A stretch of 64,000 bases of DNA from Adineta steineri (taxonomy: Eukaryota; Rotifera; Eurotatoria; Adinetida; Adinetidae). The notes under the pieces were generated by a model. The model searched no databases and was not told the DNA's origin. It saw only the letters and a program-made list of their open reading frames with translations. The translations under genes were made by a program, and so were the position numbers. Below are positions 36,280 to 49,800 of this stretch, in pieces. Within the stretch, counting starts at the first letter, position 1; each line of letters opens with the position of its first letter. The stretch covers positions 484,755-548,754 of the forward strand of contig CAJNOI010000025.1 of assembly GCA_905250115.1 (NCBI GenBank), in the 5' to 3' direction.

Positions 36280-37895
36280 TTATAATTTATTAAATTCTTT
36301 GTATAAAATCTGATAAGTTCTTTCAACTTTTCCTAAAGCTTCATTTGCTGATGGTACAGCTGTTGTTATTAATTTTTGTTTAATATTTTCAAAACTCTGT
36401 TCAAGTTCTTTAATATTCGAATATTTTTCTTCATTTGTATTTAAAAATATATTTCGTAAATTTTCTTCTTGTAAAATCTTTTTAACAAATGCTAATTCAT
36501 CACTTGTATAAGTTTGATTCGATATTTTTGTTTTATACGTTGTTAATTGCCTAACATTCATTTGTTTTATCGATTGATTATGACGTTTTTGAAATATAAC
36601 TAAACCTGAAAACCATCGACGATTTTCAATAGAATTTTTATCTTTAATTTTTGTTGTTGGTAAATCTACACATGTTTGACACAATGTTGAAAACCATAAT
36701 CCAATATCATAAAGTTGTTTTCCTGATGGAATTATTTCCTTATTAATAAATTCAATAGTCATTGTATTTGATGCTTTCATTAATAATTCACATTCTCCTT
36801 TACTATTGAATTGAAATTCTTCATATGTACCAATACAAATAAGAATTTGTTCCTGAGAATTTTCATAATTACTTGAACGAGTACATTTAAAATATTTAAC
36901 AAATTTATGTAATTTAGGTGATATATGTAACATATGAGTTAATGGATCAATAAATAAAACTTCATTAATAGGTACACCACGAAGTACATTTAAAACATCT
37001 GAATCAGTTATTGATAAATATTTCACTTGAGTTAATTGTATACGAAAATCAAATATATCTGAATAGGAATTATCAATTGAATTAAATATACTTGATGTTT
37101 TATTACGACTAAAATCAAAATTAATTGGATAATCAGGTCGATAATATACTGAACGACATTGAAATTGTTCATCATATTGAAAATAAAGTATAGGATATTG
37201 ATTATTTTTCGTTCCATGTATTTGTATTTCATAGGAATATTGATTTGAAGATATTTGACGATAATTAAGTTTAGTAATACTTGTTATAAGACGTTTTGGT
37301 GAAGTTACACCTTTACATGTATAAAATGATGTTCGAAATGATTTATCTAGAAGAAGTTCAAAGAGTATTTAAAATAAGATTTTTTAAAAATACTTTGATT
37401 TCGAAGATAAAGAAATTCTTTGAGTGATATTGGTTGATTATCTAGCCTGTTGTGTTTGATTATATATGAAATACCAAATCGTATATAAATAGATAGCGGC
37501 ATAGTTTCTAATGATGTTGTTAATGATGTTATCGTTTCATCATAATCTTTTATAAAATGTTGAGAAGAAATTGTTGAATCTTGTGAGGGGTTTGATATTA
37601 ATTGTGGAAGATATAGATTTGTACCAAGATGTAATGTATTACTAGGTCCTATATATGGAATAAACGTAATAAAATTATTTTCTTCTTGAGTATTTTCAAA
37701 ATAAACATAAGTTAATTTTTTGTATGCATTTGGATCCTTCTCATTGTTAGTTAGATTTAATTGTTGTCCTTTTGGTTTTCTTCTTTTATGATTACGTTTC
37801 GATTTATCGACTGGTTTACGATCAATAGTAATATCAGTAGGAAATTCATAATCAGCAAATGGCAATTGTTTGTTGTCATCGTTGTCGAAAGACAT
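36280..37895 (-). CDS. Unknown conserved-looking 522-aa protein
   Basis: Two exons (37394-37895 and 36280-37346) with one 47-bp intron, 522 aa, frame kept. I do not recognise the family. There is no signal peptide or membrane segment, so it is probably intracellular. The N-terminus has a basic stretch (KSKRNHKRRKPKGQQ) that could bind nucleic acid or act as a nuclear signal. The middle has beta-rich, aromatic-rich segments and a hydrophobic motif LNVLRGVPINEVLFIDPLTH. The C-terminus is helical and charged. It is divergent from the gene at 38328, and the 432-bp gap between them may be a shared promoter. Confidence 0.8.
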
Positions 37896-38327
37896 TCTTG
37901 GAGAAAAAGAATAAAAAAATTATATTTACACCTTTTACTCGACTTCTGTAAATTTAGAGTAAAAGAAAGAATATTTTCATCATTCTCTTTCTTTTATGGC
38001 GGACATATGGTTACGGAATAAATACCGGTACGTGCAGTATAATACAAGTTCTCTTTTTTTTACATAACAGTACAGGTTTATGAAGGAACATCATATTCTT
38101 TTAAATATGTTTCTATGATAGATTATGAATTGATTTAAATTCGTATTTTTAATGACATCTGTTACTATTTGTGAAAGTCGAATATAATTTCACGATAATT
38201 ACCTTGATTTTGCCGATTGACTAACCCTTCGATGTATTTGAGGAAAAAACGAACGAATTAGAATGATGATCACCTGAGTAAATTATAACGAAAAAGTACA
38301 TAAATATCAATATTGTATATTATTAAA
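37896..38327. promoter_or_regulatory. Divergent promoter region between two uncharacterised genes
   Basis: 432 bp separate the start codons of a minus-strand gene (37895) and a plus-strand gene (38328). Such head-to-head spacing suggests a shared bidirectional promoter. No specific binding site can be named. Confidence 0.4.
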
Positions 38328-38864
38328 ATGGGTTGTTGTGTTTCAGTTAAAACATTAGATCAAGATAAAATCCATTCATCAATAATTCTTCAAGCAAAAG
38401 GTGAAACTTACCGATATCATGGAACAACAGAACTCGGTCAATTTCAAGTATGTACATATTAATATTTTTGTTTTCTTATTTGTATAATCTATTATTGGCT
38501 TTCGATAGACAATGGGTAATGCAGAAATAATTTTAACAGAAGATGGTATTTATTCTCAAGTTATTGGTGTTGCTTGTTGTGGCGATCGAGGTTATTTACA
38601 TATACCTCTACTTGCTATCACAAATATTCGTGAACAAGATTGTAAGTTTATTGAAACCGAAAAAACAACATAATCCTTCGTTGTATAATTATAGGGTTTA
38701 ATGGTTTATATCGACTTGATCGCCCACATTTAATAATAACTTATAAAGTTCCTAATAAAGGTGAATATCAAGCTGGTTGGCAAATGAATCAAGCTGGTTA
38801 TGAACAATGGAAAACATCTATCGAAAGAATTCTTGAAGAAAAATATATGCTTAAATTACAATAA
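38328..38864 (+). CDS. Small probably N-myristoylated protein with a PTB/PH-like core
   Basis: Three exons (38328-38447, 38509-38641, 38695-38864), 140 aa. The N-terminus MGCCVSV fits N-myristoylation at Gly2 with likely palmitoylation at Cys3/Cys4, so membrane attachment is expected. The rest has alternating beta strands ending in a helix (QAGYEQWKTSIERILEE). It resembles the small PTB or PH fold of DOK/IRS- or FRS2-type adaptors (FRS2 also begins MGSCCS), but sequence identity is too weak to name it. Introns are 53-61 bp. A role in membrane-linked signalling is inference only. Confidence 0.72.
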
Positions 38865-39194
38865 TGAAATTATTTTTATTATAACGAAACTTATCTGTCT
38901 ATTATTTTTTTTTAAATAAAATAGCTAGCATATAGATTATACACTTTGTCATGATTTATTCTTGAAAGAAATTGGTTGATAATACTTGATTTATAGAATA
39001 GAAATGCAACATATAACTTTTTGCATCTGTAAAAACAAAATTGAAGTATAACAGTGACATCTATTTAACATATGATTTTTGTTGGTTAAAAAATATAGTT
39101 TTAATAATATGTATATATAACATCATCAGAAAAGTAAGTTAGCTTTTTTATTTCTTGAAAAGAAGTTACAGATTTTTGGTGAATTAAAATCCCA
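38865..39194. other. Short intergenic region
   Basis: 330 bp between two plus-strand genes; AT-rich, nothing distinctive. Confidence 0.5.
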
Positions 39195-40679
39195 ATGTCT
39201 CTTCTTCTTCTAGCAACTAGTAGAAAATTTCCTACGTCTATATTTCGTCAGCGGATTCTTCTATTCACTCCTCGTCTTCTTTCTTCAAATCAAGTTAATA
39301 ATGATATCCTTCAAGCTCAAAAGCAACAACTTAAAGTTGAACCTCCATCACCTAAACAATCTCCTCGTCTTCGTCGTTATCATTATTATCTATTATCAAT
39401 CGCTACTGGAGCATTAATAGGTACAATCTATGCTTTACGTCAAGTACGAAAACATGAAGGAGTTTTACCTGAATATGTTTCGAATCCTGAAATACTCGAA
39501 CGTAAAGCTATGGATGCTCGACCTTTACCACCACCTGTAACTAAACATATTGAATTTGATGCTCCACCAAGAGTCAATTTTCCATATCGTTTAACACTCT
39601 ATCAATATGTCACTTGGTTTGTATAATTTGAAAAAAAACAATATTTTTATTCTAACTTCTGTTTTCTTCTTTCTAGTCCATTTTGTTGTAAAGTACGTGC
39701 TTATCTTAATTATAATCGTATACCATATGATATTGTTGAAGTAAATAGTGTCATGCATACTGAAACAAAATGGTCTTTATATGATCGCGTACCAATTGTA
39801 GTTATTGAAAATGAACATATACAATTAAATGATTCAAGTATGATTGTATCAGCTATTGAATCATATTTACGTCAACCAACAAAAACATTTAAAAATATTA
39901 TGAAATCGTATAAAACAATAGTTGAAAAAAATCAAAAAGGAAAATTATTTTTTACTTATCCAAATAAATATGTTATTGTTGAATCATCTATTAATGATCA
40001 ATTAGAAGTCATTGAAAAAGAAGAGAAATCAGTAATTAATAATGAATCGAAATCATTCTTTGCTAGATGGTTTTCAAAATCTTCACCTCAACCTGAAATT
40101 AAACCGAAACAAATTCTTCAAAAGAAACATTCTAATGAAGAAAATCAATTCGAACGTCAATGGCGTGAATGGGTTGATAATAAATTTATTCATGTAGTAT
40201 CACCAAATATTTATTGTACATTAAGACAATCATTAGATACATTTCGTTGGTTTTCAAAAGCTGGAGATTGGGAAGAAATATTTCCATGGTATCAACGATG
40301 GATTATTGTTTATCTTGGAGCAATTGTTATGCGTGGTGTTTCAATACATTTAAAAAAGAAATATAATATAAGTGATAATGTTAGAATATCTTTATATGAA
40401 TGTGCTAATGAATGGGTTGATGCTATCGGAGATAAAGATTATCTTGGTAAGATTCATAAATTTGTTTTCTTTTCAAGAGTTTGATATATTTTCTTTTTCA
40501 TAGGTGGATCAGAACCAAATCTAGGGGATTTAAATGTTTATGGTGTTCTAACAGCTATTCAAGGATGTGAAGCATTTCAAGATCTAATGACTAATACAAA
40601 GATTCAACCATGGTTTGAACGCATGAAAAACTTAGTCGAACCTCATCGTATTGATACTCCAGTTCGCCATAAACACTAA
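39195..40679 (+). CDS. ptges2: Prostaglandin E synthase 2-like (membrane-anchored GST/thioredoxin fold)
   Basis: Three exons (39195-39616, 39677-40446, 40504-40679), 455 aa. The N-terminus is rich in Arg and Ser, consistent with mitochondrial or Golgi targeting, followed by one membrane segment (YYLLSIATGALIGTIYAL, about residues 65-83). A glutaredoxin/GST-type domain follows with the CPFC redox motif, whose first Cys codon is split by the first intron, matching Cys110/Cys113 of human PTGES2. Further family marks are RVPIVVIE, the SSMIVSAIESYL stretch, FPWYQRWIIVYLGA, and the C-terminal GSEPNLGDLNVYGVL helix. The human protein is 377 aa; the extra length here lies mainly in a charged linker (about residues 210-270). 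Its in vivo prostaglandin activity is disputed even in mammals, so the name reflects family membership. Confidence 0.9.
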
Positions 40680-41406
40680 ACATTTTTTTTTCAATATCGA
40701 CATAAAAAAACCTATATAGATAATCATGTGCTGTTTGTTTTTCTTGATTAAAAATCGTAGCTATTTCAGATAATAATAATTTCTAATTTAATTGTATATC
40801 ATTCATTTTCCATGATAAGTATATTCATGTAGTCTCTATTATCATTACTTTGGTTCAATATTTATTATCAAGCTCATTTTATGATGATTGCTTTCGAAAA
40901 TGTTCTTCATGTATTGAATGATATGATCGGTGTAGGTACACATGGAACATCTGGATATTCACAAGAGGTTAATAACAAACTCTAAAAGATCATTACGTTT
41001 GCTTAGTATTTCTAATACTGATTATTACTTTTTTCAATAGTTCCTGAGATATTATATCATCAGGCAAGAGTTGATATACATGGATTTATATTTACTAGAT
41101 TTTTAAGACTAACGAATTCTTTTGGGAGTCTATTGACTTTTATGTGAACAATAGCAATGAGTTATTTAACAATCCATATTTGTTATGTAGTTATTTTTTC
41201 TTGTTTTTTTCTCGGGTCATATTCGTTCGTGTACCCACCGGAGAATGCGTGATACGTAAAACGAAGGACGAAAAAAAAATGAATGTAATAATAAAAAAGA
41301 ACAGGAGCATAGTATCAGCTTGTTTAAAATAACGAATGATATACATTTCTTAAAAGAATAGGATTAAGTACAATCGAAAACATTTGATTCTTTTTCAGTT
41401 TATCAT
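40680..41406. other. Intergenic region between ptges2 and gpd1
   Basis: AT-rich DNA between tandem plus-strand genes; the gpd1 promoter is expected here. Open frames at 41144 and, on minus, at 41324-41585 have no support; the latter lie antisense to gpd1 exons. Confidence 0.45.
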
Positions 41407-42704
41407 ATGTCGACATCATTGAAAAAAATTGCCATTGTTGGATCAGGTAATTGGGGAAGTGCAATGTAAGTTTTCTTATAATTTTTTGAAAAGAAAAAAA
41501 AGTGTTTTCTGTTGTTTTGTTTTCTAATAAAGTGCTGCTCATATTGGTGACAAAGTTCTTCAATTAGACACTGAATATGATCCACAAATTTTAATGTGGT
41601 GTAAAGAAGAAATTTTAGATGATGGAAGTAAATTAACTGAAGTAATTAATACAAAACATGAAAATGTTAAATATTTACCAAATAAAAACATTCCGAAAAA
41701 TGTTATTGCTACATCTGATCTTAGTGAATCAGTTAAAGATGCTGATATATTAATATTTGTTATACCACATCAATTTGTTAAAACTACTTGTGAAGAATTA
41801 AAAAATCAAATCAAATCAAGTGCATTCGCTTTAACATTAATTAAAGTTAGATAAACATACGAAGAATTATTAAATAAAAAATTTCTGTTCTTTAGGGATT
41901 TTATGTTGATGAAAAAACCAATGAGCTTTTACTTGTTTCAGAAGTTATTAAAAATACGTTAAATATTCCATGTCTTAGTATGATGGGAGGTTTGTTTTAT
42001 TAGATTAAAATTATTTATATTTTATTATTTATTTAGCTAATATTGCAAAAGAAGTAGCTGATAAAATCTTTTGTGAAGCTACAATTGGTTCTCGTGATGA
42101 AGAACATAATGATACTGTTCGACAATTAATCGATCGACCTTATTTTCGTATACGTTTTTATCCAGATATTGAAATTATTGAAATACTTGGTGCTTTAAAA
42201 AATGTGATCGCTATGTGTGCTGGTTTTGTTGATGGTTTAAAAGCTGGTTTTAATACTCGAGCTGCTGTATGTTATGATTTTCAATTCATTCATTTGTAAA
42301 TAGAGAATTTTGTTTTTCTATAGGTTCTTCGATTAGGTTTTCGTGAAATGATTAATTTTTGTCGTTTATATAAAAAAGAATCAACAACAGATATATATCT
42401 AGAATCATGTGGTATTGCTGATTTAATTGCATCAGCATTAGGTGGAAGAAATTATAATGGAGCAAAAAAAATGGCTGAAACAAATAGATCATTAGAAGAT
42501 ATTGAAAAAAAAGATCTCAATGGACAATCATTACAAGGTCCGGGAACTGCAAAAGAAGCATATCGTTTTCTTGAAGGAAAAAATCTATTAGATCAATTTC
42601 CATTATTTCGTGATGCGTATCTTATTTGTGAAAAGAAAATTGAACCGAAAAAATTATTAGACAATTTATCGAATCATCCTGAATACAGTCAAAAACAACA
42701 ATAA
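41407..42704 (+). CDS. gpd1: Cytosolic NAD-dependent glycerol-3-phosphate dehydrogenase
   Basis: Five exons (41407-41465, 41533-41845, 41896-41989, 42037-42266, 42324-42704), 358 aa; human GPD1 is 349 aa. The enzyme reduces dihydroxyacetone phosphate to glycerol-3-phosphate with NADH, linking glycolysis to lipid synthesis and the glycerophosphate shuttle. The N-terminal Rossmann fold has IAIVGSGNWGSAI (GxGxxG) and the loop FVIPHQFV. The substrate domain has GANIAKEVA, FCEATIGS, the catalytic-lysine segment EILGALKNVIAMCAGF, the FNTRAAVLRLGFREM stretch, and QGPGTAKE near the end. All introns are GT-AG of 47-67 bp. The start places the nucleotide-binding loop at about residue 12, as in the family, and there is no mitochondrial targeting sequence, so it is the cytosolic form. 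Confidence 0.96.
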
Positions 42705-43831
42705 ATAATTTATTATTTATTAATTCAAATCAGACCGTGATATAGTGGTGCTTTATAAAATAAACTAATAATTTTTTTTAAAATATTAATAGTATATGTA
42801 GTCTTTTATATGTAAAATTAGTAAAGCTATTCATACAATTGTTATTACATCAAAATATCAATGAAAACATTTTGATAACACTAGTTTGAACCAATGATTA
42901 AGATATAAAAGGAATTGTCTTACTTTTTATTGTTGTTATATTCGAGTGAGTTTGTAACAGAATGAAACTATGTTTTTTAAACTATGTGTTACAGTGTAAC
43001 TTATAGAAGATAATAGTTTTGGAAGCTTAATAACAGTTCGATTTATTTAAGAATAAAACGCGACTATTTATAGGACAAGAAATGGTTACTTTGGATTATT
43101 CCTATTTCTTGTAATACAATATAATCTAGGTAAACACTTAAGTGATGTCCTTTCATTCATCACTTGGAAATTTCAATATAAGTAAAAAGAATGAATTACG
43201 ATAACGAAAGGAAAATACTATATAAACATATATGTGAGAGAGAAGGATTTATCCCATATGGTCCTATGAATAAAAGAAGGAAAATACCAGATAGACAGGC
43301 ATATGCGAAGAAAAGAAAGAATAGCGAACAAATAATACATGTGTTCGCTTACACTATGCTCAGCAAGGATAATTTCCATTTTTGATCATTAGTGCCTAGT
43401 GGTAGTTCATCATAAACCAAAAATCTTCATAAAATTCTGAAGCTTATTTCTTTATTAAAATCTTACTATTACATATAATTTAAGAGTAAGTATTTATGTG
43501 AAGCTTTTATAAATACATGTACACTCGGCGGAGGAGTCACATCGATCTATTGCACATTTCGTTACCGTTTTTCTTCTTTATTGTCTCTACTGAAAGGACA
43601 GTATTGCGCTGAACGAGTTAGTTACATCTGGAGGGTGCGGGTGTCGGTGGGAATTGGCTAAATGACACCCACACCTTTACATCTTGATAGGAGCAATGTA
43701 GAAAAAAACAAATCATGTTTTCATATATATATATCATTTCAAACGATAAACAAAAATTCAGATCTAATAACGAATTTATTTTGATATGCCCAAAATAACT
43801 AATAGGAATAAACAAAACGAATTTTAAACTA
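42705..43831. other. Convergent intergenic region between gpd1 and abcc10
   Basis: AT-rich DNA with the CCCACACC hairpin at 43632-43675. An open frame at 43191-43385 is short, basic and without recognisable features; not called. Confidence 0.5.
43632..43675. repeat. Hairpin with GGGTGTCGG / GACACCCACACC arms
   Basis: GGGTGCGGGTGTCGGT and GACACCCACACC are inverted and largely complementary around a loop of about 17 nt. Very similar to the hairpin in the cyclin E intron at 21238. Confidence 0.7.
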
Positions 43832-46800
43832 TCACAGGACTTGAACATTGCCTTGAAAAAAAAGTCGAGCAAATATTGATTCGGAATTTGCAAGTAAATT
43901 TTTAGGTGTATCAAATTCAATCATTCGACCATTATCCATCACAAGTACTCGATCAGAATCAACAATTGTTTGAACACGATGAGCAATTGTAATTACAGTT
44001 ACATCTGAACATGTTTCACGAATTGATGTTTGAATTAAACGATCTGTTTCAACATCAATATTAGCAGTTGCTTCATCCAAACAAAGTATCTATGATAGAT
44101 TTCAATATATATATATATATCAAATAATTATTTCAAATTACCTTAGCTTTACGAAGAAGTGCTCGAGCAAGACAAAAAAGCTATAAAAGAAAAATAAGAA
44201 AGTATTTCGATAATAAAATCATTTACTTGTTTTTCTCCAACAGAAAAATTTCGACCACGTTCAACAATCATTGAATCAAGACCATTTCCTATAATTTTAA
44301 TTAATACAAAAAAACAAATATTTGAAATAAATTTTACCTAAATTTTCAATTAATTTTTGTAAATGACATTTTCCTAATACTAAATAAATTTCTTCATCTG
44401 TATAATGTCGATATGGATCAAGATTTTCTCGAATAGTTCCACTGAATAAAAATGGATCTTGTGGAATAATTGCTAAAGTTTGTCTAAAATAAAATATATG
44501 GATAAAATAAAAAATAAAAAACAAAGTTCTTCGTACCGAAGTGTTTGTCGTTCAAGACTTGTTATATCAATATCATCAATTAAAATTTGTCCATCACAAA
44601 TATTTACTGTACGAAATAATGTTGCCAATAAACTACTTTTACCTGAACCTGTTCGTCCAACAACTCCGATTTTTTCATTTGATTTTATAGAAAATGTTAT
44701 ATCATTAAGTGCAAATTTTTGATCAATATTATATTTCATCATAACATGTCGATATTCAATTGTTGATCCATTTTCTTCTCTTGGTTCATTTAAAATAACA
44801 TAAGGTTCTTCAATTTCTTCTTCAATTGGTAAATTATCAATATATGCAGTAACACGTTCAACGCCAACCATTTCTTTTTCTGTTTCTGTAAAACTTGTTA
44901 TTAATCCATTAAGAAGACCCGTTACAGATAAAATATAAGATAAAGAAAGGCCAACTAATGCTGGATTTGCACCTTCAATTGTATAAACATGTTCAAAAAC
45001 ACCAATTAATGATATACCAGCAACCATAATAATACCAATAAGTTGTAATCGAAAACCAAGCCATGAACTAGCAACAAGTGATGCAAATTGTGTACGAATA
45101 CTATTCGATACTAAGATGAAATTATAATCAATAAAACGTTTAGCATGACGAAATGCACGAATTGTTGATAGACCAGATATAGTTTCACCAAAATGAGCAT
45201 AAACAGGTGATAAGGTTACTGATGATATACGTTTTATTTCACGTGATGTCCAACGATAATAATTCTAAAAAAATAAATGATTACAAATCTTTTCAGAAAA
45301 ATTTTTTTACTTGAATAAAATAATAAAATATTGTTAATGGTATAAGAATAATTAGAAATTTAGGTAAACCATAACAAGATAATATAAGTGTACCTAATAA
45401 TGAAAATATATTTGCTAAAAGTATATTGAGTATAAATGGTAATGAATCATCTACACTCCAAGTATCACTTGAAAATCGATTTAATATTCTACCACTTGGT
45501 GTTATATCAAAAAATGATATTGAACATTTTAAAATACTATTAAATAATGATTTATGTAATTTTCTTGCTCCTTCAATACCACCATAAGCAAATGTAAAAG
45601 CACGAACAAGTGTAAATAAAGAATTTGCAATAGCTAAACCAACATATATTGTAAAAAATCTTTTAAAATCATTATCATTGGTTTGTGTTGAAAAACCATA
45701 TATTGGTCGAGCATCAAGAATAGTTATACTAAATAGGAAATTTAATTACATATAACAAAAATCAAATTCATCAGTAATCTTAACTATCGTTATTGTAAAA
45801 TGGCATATAATTAGGGTTTACTAGCTTTTCGCCAATAAGACATTCGCTATTGGCGAAAGTGAGGGCTTTTTTTGGCGTAAGTCCAGTGGATTTTTGCCAA
45901 CTATAATGATACAGGCGAATTTCCTATATGTATGTTGGCGAAAGTGCACTGGGCTTTTGCCAGTTGGCGAAAGAACAGTGGACTTTCGCCATTGACGAAA
46001 GTGCTAGTTGGCAAAAATCTTATTGACAAAAGTCGGGAATCCCATAACTAGTAGGCCTACTTATTAACGGAAGCTCTACTAAGTTTTTTTTTATAGTCAG
46101 AGGATTTTTCTAAGTATTAATGATCATCTAATCAAATAAATTAATAATTAAACTTACACATTAGCATTTAGAATTTTGAAAGATCGTTGACTAGTAATAT
46201 TAGTTGTATTAGTAACAGATAATTGATGACTTGTCCAATATGATAGCCACCAATCAAATGAATTTCGAGAAGCTATTTATTAAACATATAAATCAAAATA
46301 ATATATCGAATGAACCAAGATAATTGCAACATAGACTGACTTTCTCTGATTCTAATCGTATGTAGAATAATCGAAATCTTTCAAAGATTTTTCTTTTATT
46401 ATAGGAATATCCCGATTTGGAAAAATAATAATATCTTGGTTTTGTTTCTAAAAAGTGCCCCGTCGAAAGTTGTATGCAAACAGTATTTACAACAAAACAT
46501 CTTTCAAATATTTCTATTACGATTCTTATGGAGGATTTTATGTTGCAATTATCTTGGTTGATCTAGTATATATACATACCTTGCATTAGAAAAATTGAGA
46601 ATACAATTGAAAATGAAAGACAAATACCAACAGCAATAAAATAGCGTTTCCAAATAGCAAATTTAACTGTTCCTAAATATATATTCTTTATTTTACTTTA
46701 ATCGAAAATCTCTGTTTTATTTTTGTACCTGTGCATCTTTGTTCTGCTTCATTTTGTAAAGCAGTTTCTGTTTGTAGAACTTGCTCTTCAACTTCTACTG

Positions 46801-49800
46801 TTGATTTATGTGTTGTTGCAATACCTGGTTGTGATGATTGGTTAATTGATGATAGTAAATACTCAGTTGATGAGAGAATTTCATTTGGTTTTCCTAATTA
46901 TATTTCAAATTCGATTATGAATAAAATCCAAAAATCAAATAAACCTGATCGAACTATTCGTCCATTTTCCATTAAAATAATATAATCAGCTTGTTCAATA
47001 AATTGAATTTGATGAGTACATAATATACGTGTCTTATATTTAAGAATATCACGAATACAATGAGAAAAAAGATGACGAGCAACATGAACATCAACAGCTG
47101 ATAATGGATCATCTAATAAATAGATATTTTTATCCTAAAATTTCAATGAATATAATAGTATATTGATTTATAGAATTCTTTAATTACTTGATAAACAGCT
47201 CGAGCTAATGCAAGACGAGCTTTTTGACCACCTAATTTACAGAAAAAAAACAAAATTCTTCATTAAAAATATAAAACAAACTACCGGAAAGTGTAACACC
47301 ATTTTCACCAATCAATGTACGATCACCGGCTGGGCCTAAATTCTAAATAAAAATTCTTATCATAACAATATAAATATTTCTTTTCAATACTTTAATATCA
47401 TTTTCAAGTGCACACGCACTAATAACTCTTTTGTACCATTGTTCATTATATATTTTACCAAAAAGAATATTATCTCGAAATGACATTTGTTGAATCCATG
47501 CTTCTTGACTAGAAGAGAATTGAACAAACAAACAATGAAAGAAATAAACTGAAGTAATACTAACCTAACATAAGCAAATCCATCTTCAAGAACTCGATGA
47601 ATATTAATTAAACCATTGATTTTATTCAATTCACCAAGAAAACTATTAAGTAATGTTGTTTTTCCACCTACAAGTAATTATGAAATTATTTTGAAAATAA
47701 TAGAAGAATTTCAATTTTTACTTCCAACACGACCAAGAATAAGTACAAGACTACCACGTGGAATTGATAAATCAATATCTTTCAATGATATATCATCAGA
47801 TTCAATATTATTCGATGATTTCCAAGAAAAATTTGCTTGTTTAAGACGAATATCGAATGTTGGATCATCTGTTGAATTGAGAAAAACAGTATCTAGAAAA
47901 AGTTTCGAATTAGATAATAGAAATAAATTTTGAAAAAATACCTAAAGATAATTGAGAACCAACCGGTATATTTTCATAATATTCACCAAGATTCGTTAAT
48001 TCAATATTAATAAAACGTTGAACACGTTTTAATGAAACATATGATTCAACTAATCCATTAATAACCCATGGAAATGAATTTAATGGAGAAATCAATAAAG
48101 CAAATAAAGCTAAACTTGTAAATACCTATAATTAATTAGAAAAAACAGATATATATACAACACAGAGCTTTCGATATGTAATTAAGTATAGTTTTTTTAT
48201 CAGTATTCGCGAGGATATAGTGTCCGTTGAGCGAAAACCATATCAGCGAACGGATTTTTCGGTGAAAAAAATGCGCGAAAGTCTCCTTCCCGAGCGAATA
48301 TTTGCTTCTATTTGTGATCTGAAAAATTCTTTTGAAATTGTTTTTTACTCTTAAATTTTATCGTATGATAGTACTTAGAAAACTTCAGCCAATTTATTTA
48401 TTTATCCTTACACTATCTGCTTTACTACATTTGACAGGCAATATACATTATCTACCAGATTTGATAAATACTCTACTAGGCTTGACAAATAGTCCATATG
48501 GTGTACCAGATTTGGCAGATGTTTTTACACTTTCTGACAGCTCTACCAGAAACCTTGACACCACAAAAAAAATCGCAGAAACGTTCCCGGAGTCTGTCTA
48601 CACACAAAAGGATTATATTCAAAAATTTCGAATTTATTTTCTAAACAACAATTTAATCAAAACTGCAACAAACGGCTTTTTTAAAGAATAAGAAGCTATC
48701 TATAAAACAAATATTTCTATAATTTCAAAATCTTTATCTAACCTTAGCTGGTGTTAATTGATTTCCAAGGAATGTATATGTTGTAAATGTTAAAACTGAT
48801 ATAAGAACTGGTGTTGTTGCCCAAAAATAAACACAAAATGCATCTAAATATTTTCTTCCACGTAAAGCTTTTAATTCTTTTTGTCGAACATCATCCATAC
48901 GATTAATAAAATAATTTTCATATGTATTCATTTTAATTGTCCGTATACCATAAAGAATTTCTGAAATAAGTTTAACACGTTCGTCTTTATATAACATCAT
49001 ATCTTGACTTAATATAGCAATTTTTGATGCTATTACTTTATTTATTGGTATAAGTATTATTGCAAAAGCTAGACCAGTTAAAAAAGTTAAACCAATTTGT
49101 TTATATAATAAATAAAGAACAATAATGATTTGTACTGGTAATGACCAAAATGCATGGAATGATTGAAAAAAATTCACAATACGATCAGAATCTGTTGACA
49201 TAAAATTAACAATTTCACCCATATTAAATCTATTCATTTCACATGTATTTAATTCTGTAGCTTTTAAATAAATACGTGTATATAAATACATTTTACAACG
49301 AAGTCCTAAACGATTTATACGATAAGTAAATTGTGTATTGAGAAATGATGCTAATGCAACAGTTCCAATAAGAATACTTGAAAGAAAAAGTCCATAACGT
49401 AAATTACGATCTTTTTGATCAGTTGTACTTGATTCTTCCATATAAAGAATTAATTTATTAAGAAATATAGGTCCACCAAATGCTAAACAATCACCAAGAA
49501 TTTTTAGAATACCAAGAAAAAAAAATGATTGACCAAAATTTGTTAAAAGTGAACGAGAAAGTTCACGATGATGTTGAATTATTGAGCCTAATGTAAATAT
49601 TACAGATGGTAATGAACAAAGATCATTTAAATCATTAATTAATGAATTATAACCACGTTTCATTATTGGATTAAACCAAGAAAAAGTAAATAATTGCGTT
49701 ATAGTAGCTGAATCTTCATTAATAATATCCGATGATTGTTCTGATGATAATGGAAGAAAACAACATACTGGTTGAATAATTCTTGTATCAGTTAATAAAC

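Noticed and set aside
46731-46985. 84-codon plus-strand open frame
   Set aside because: Antisense shadow of an ABCC10 exon following NBD1.
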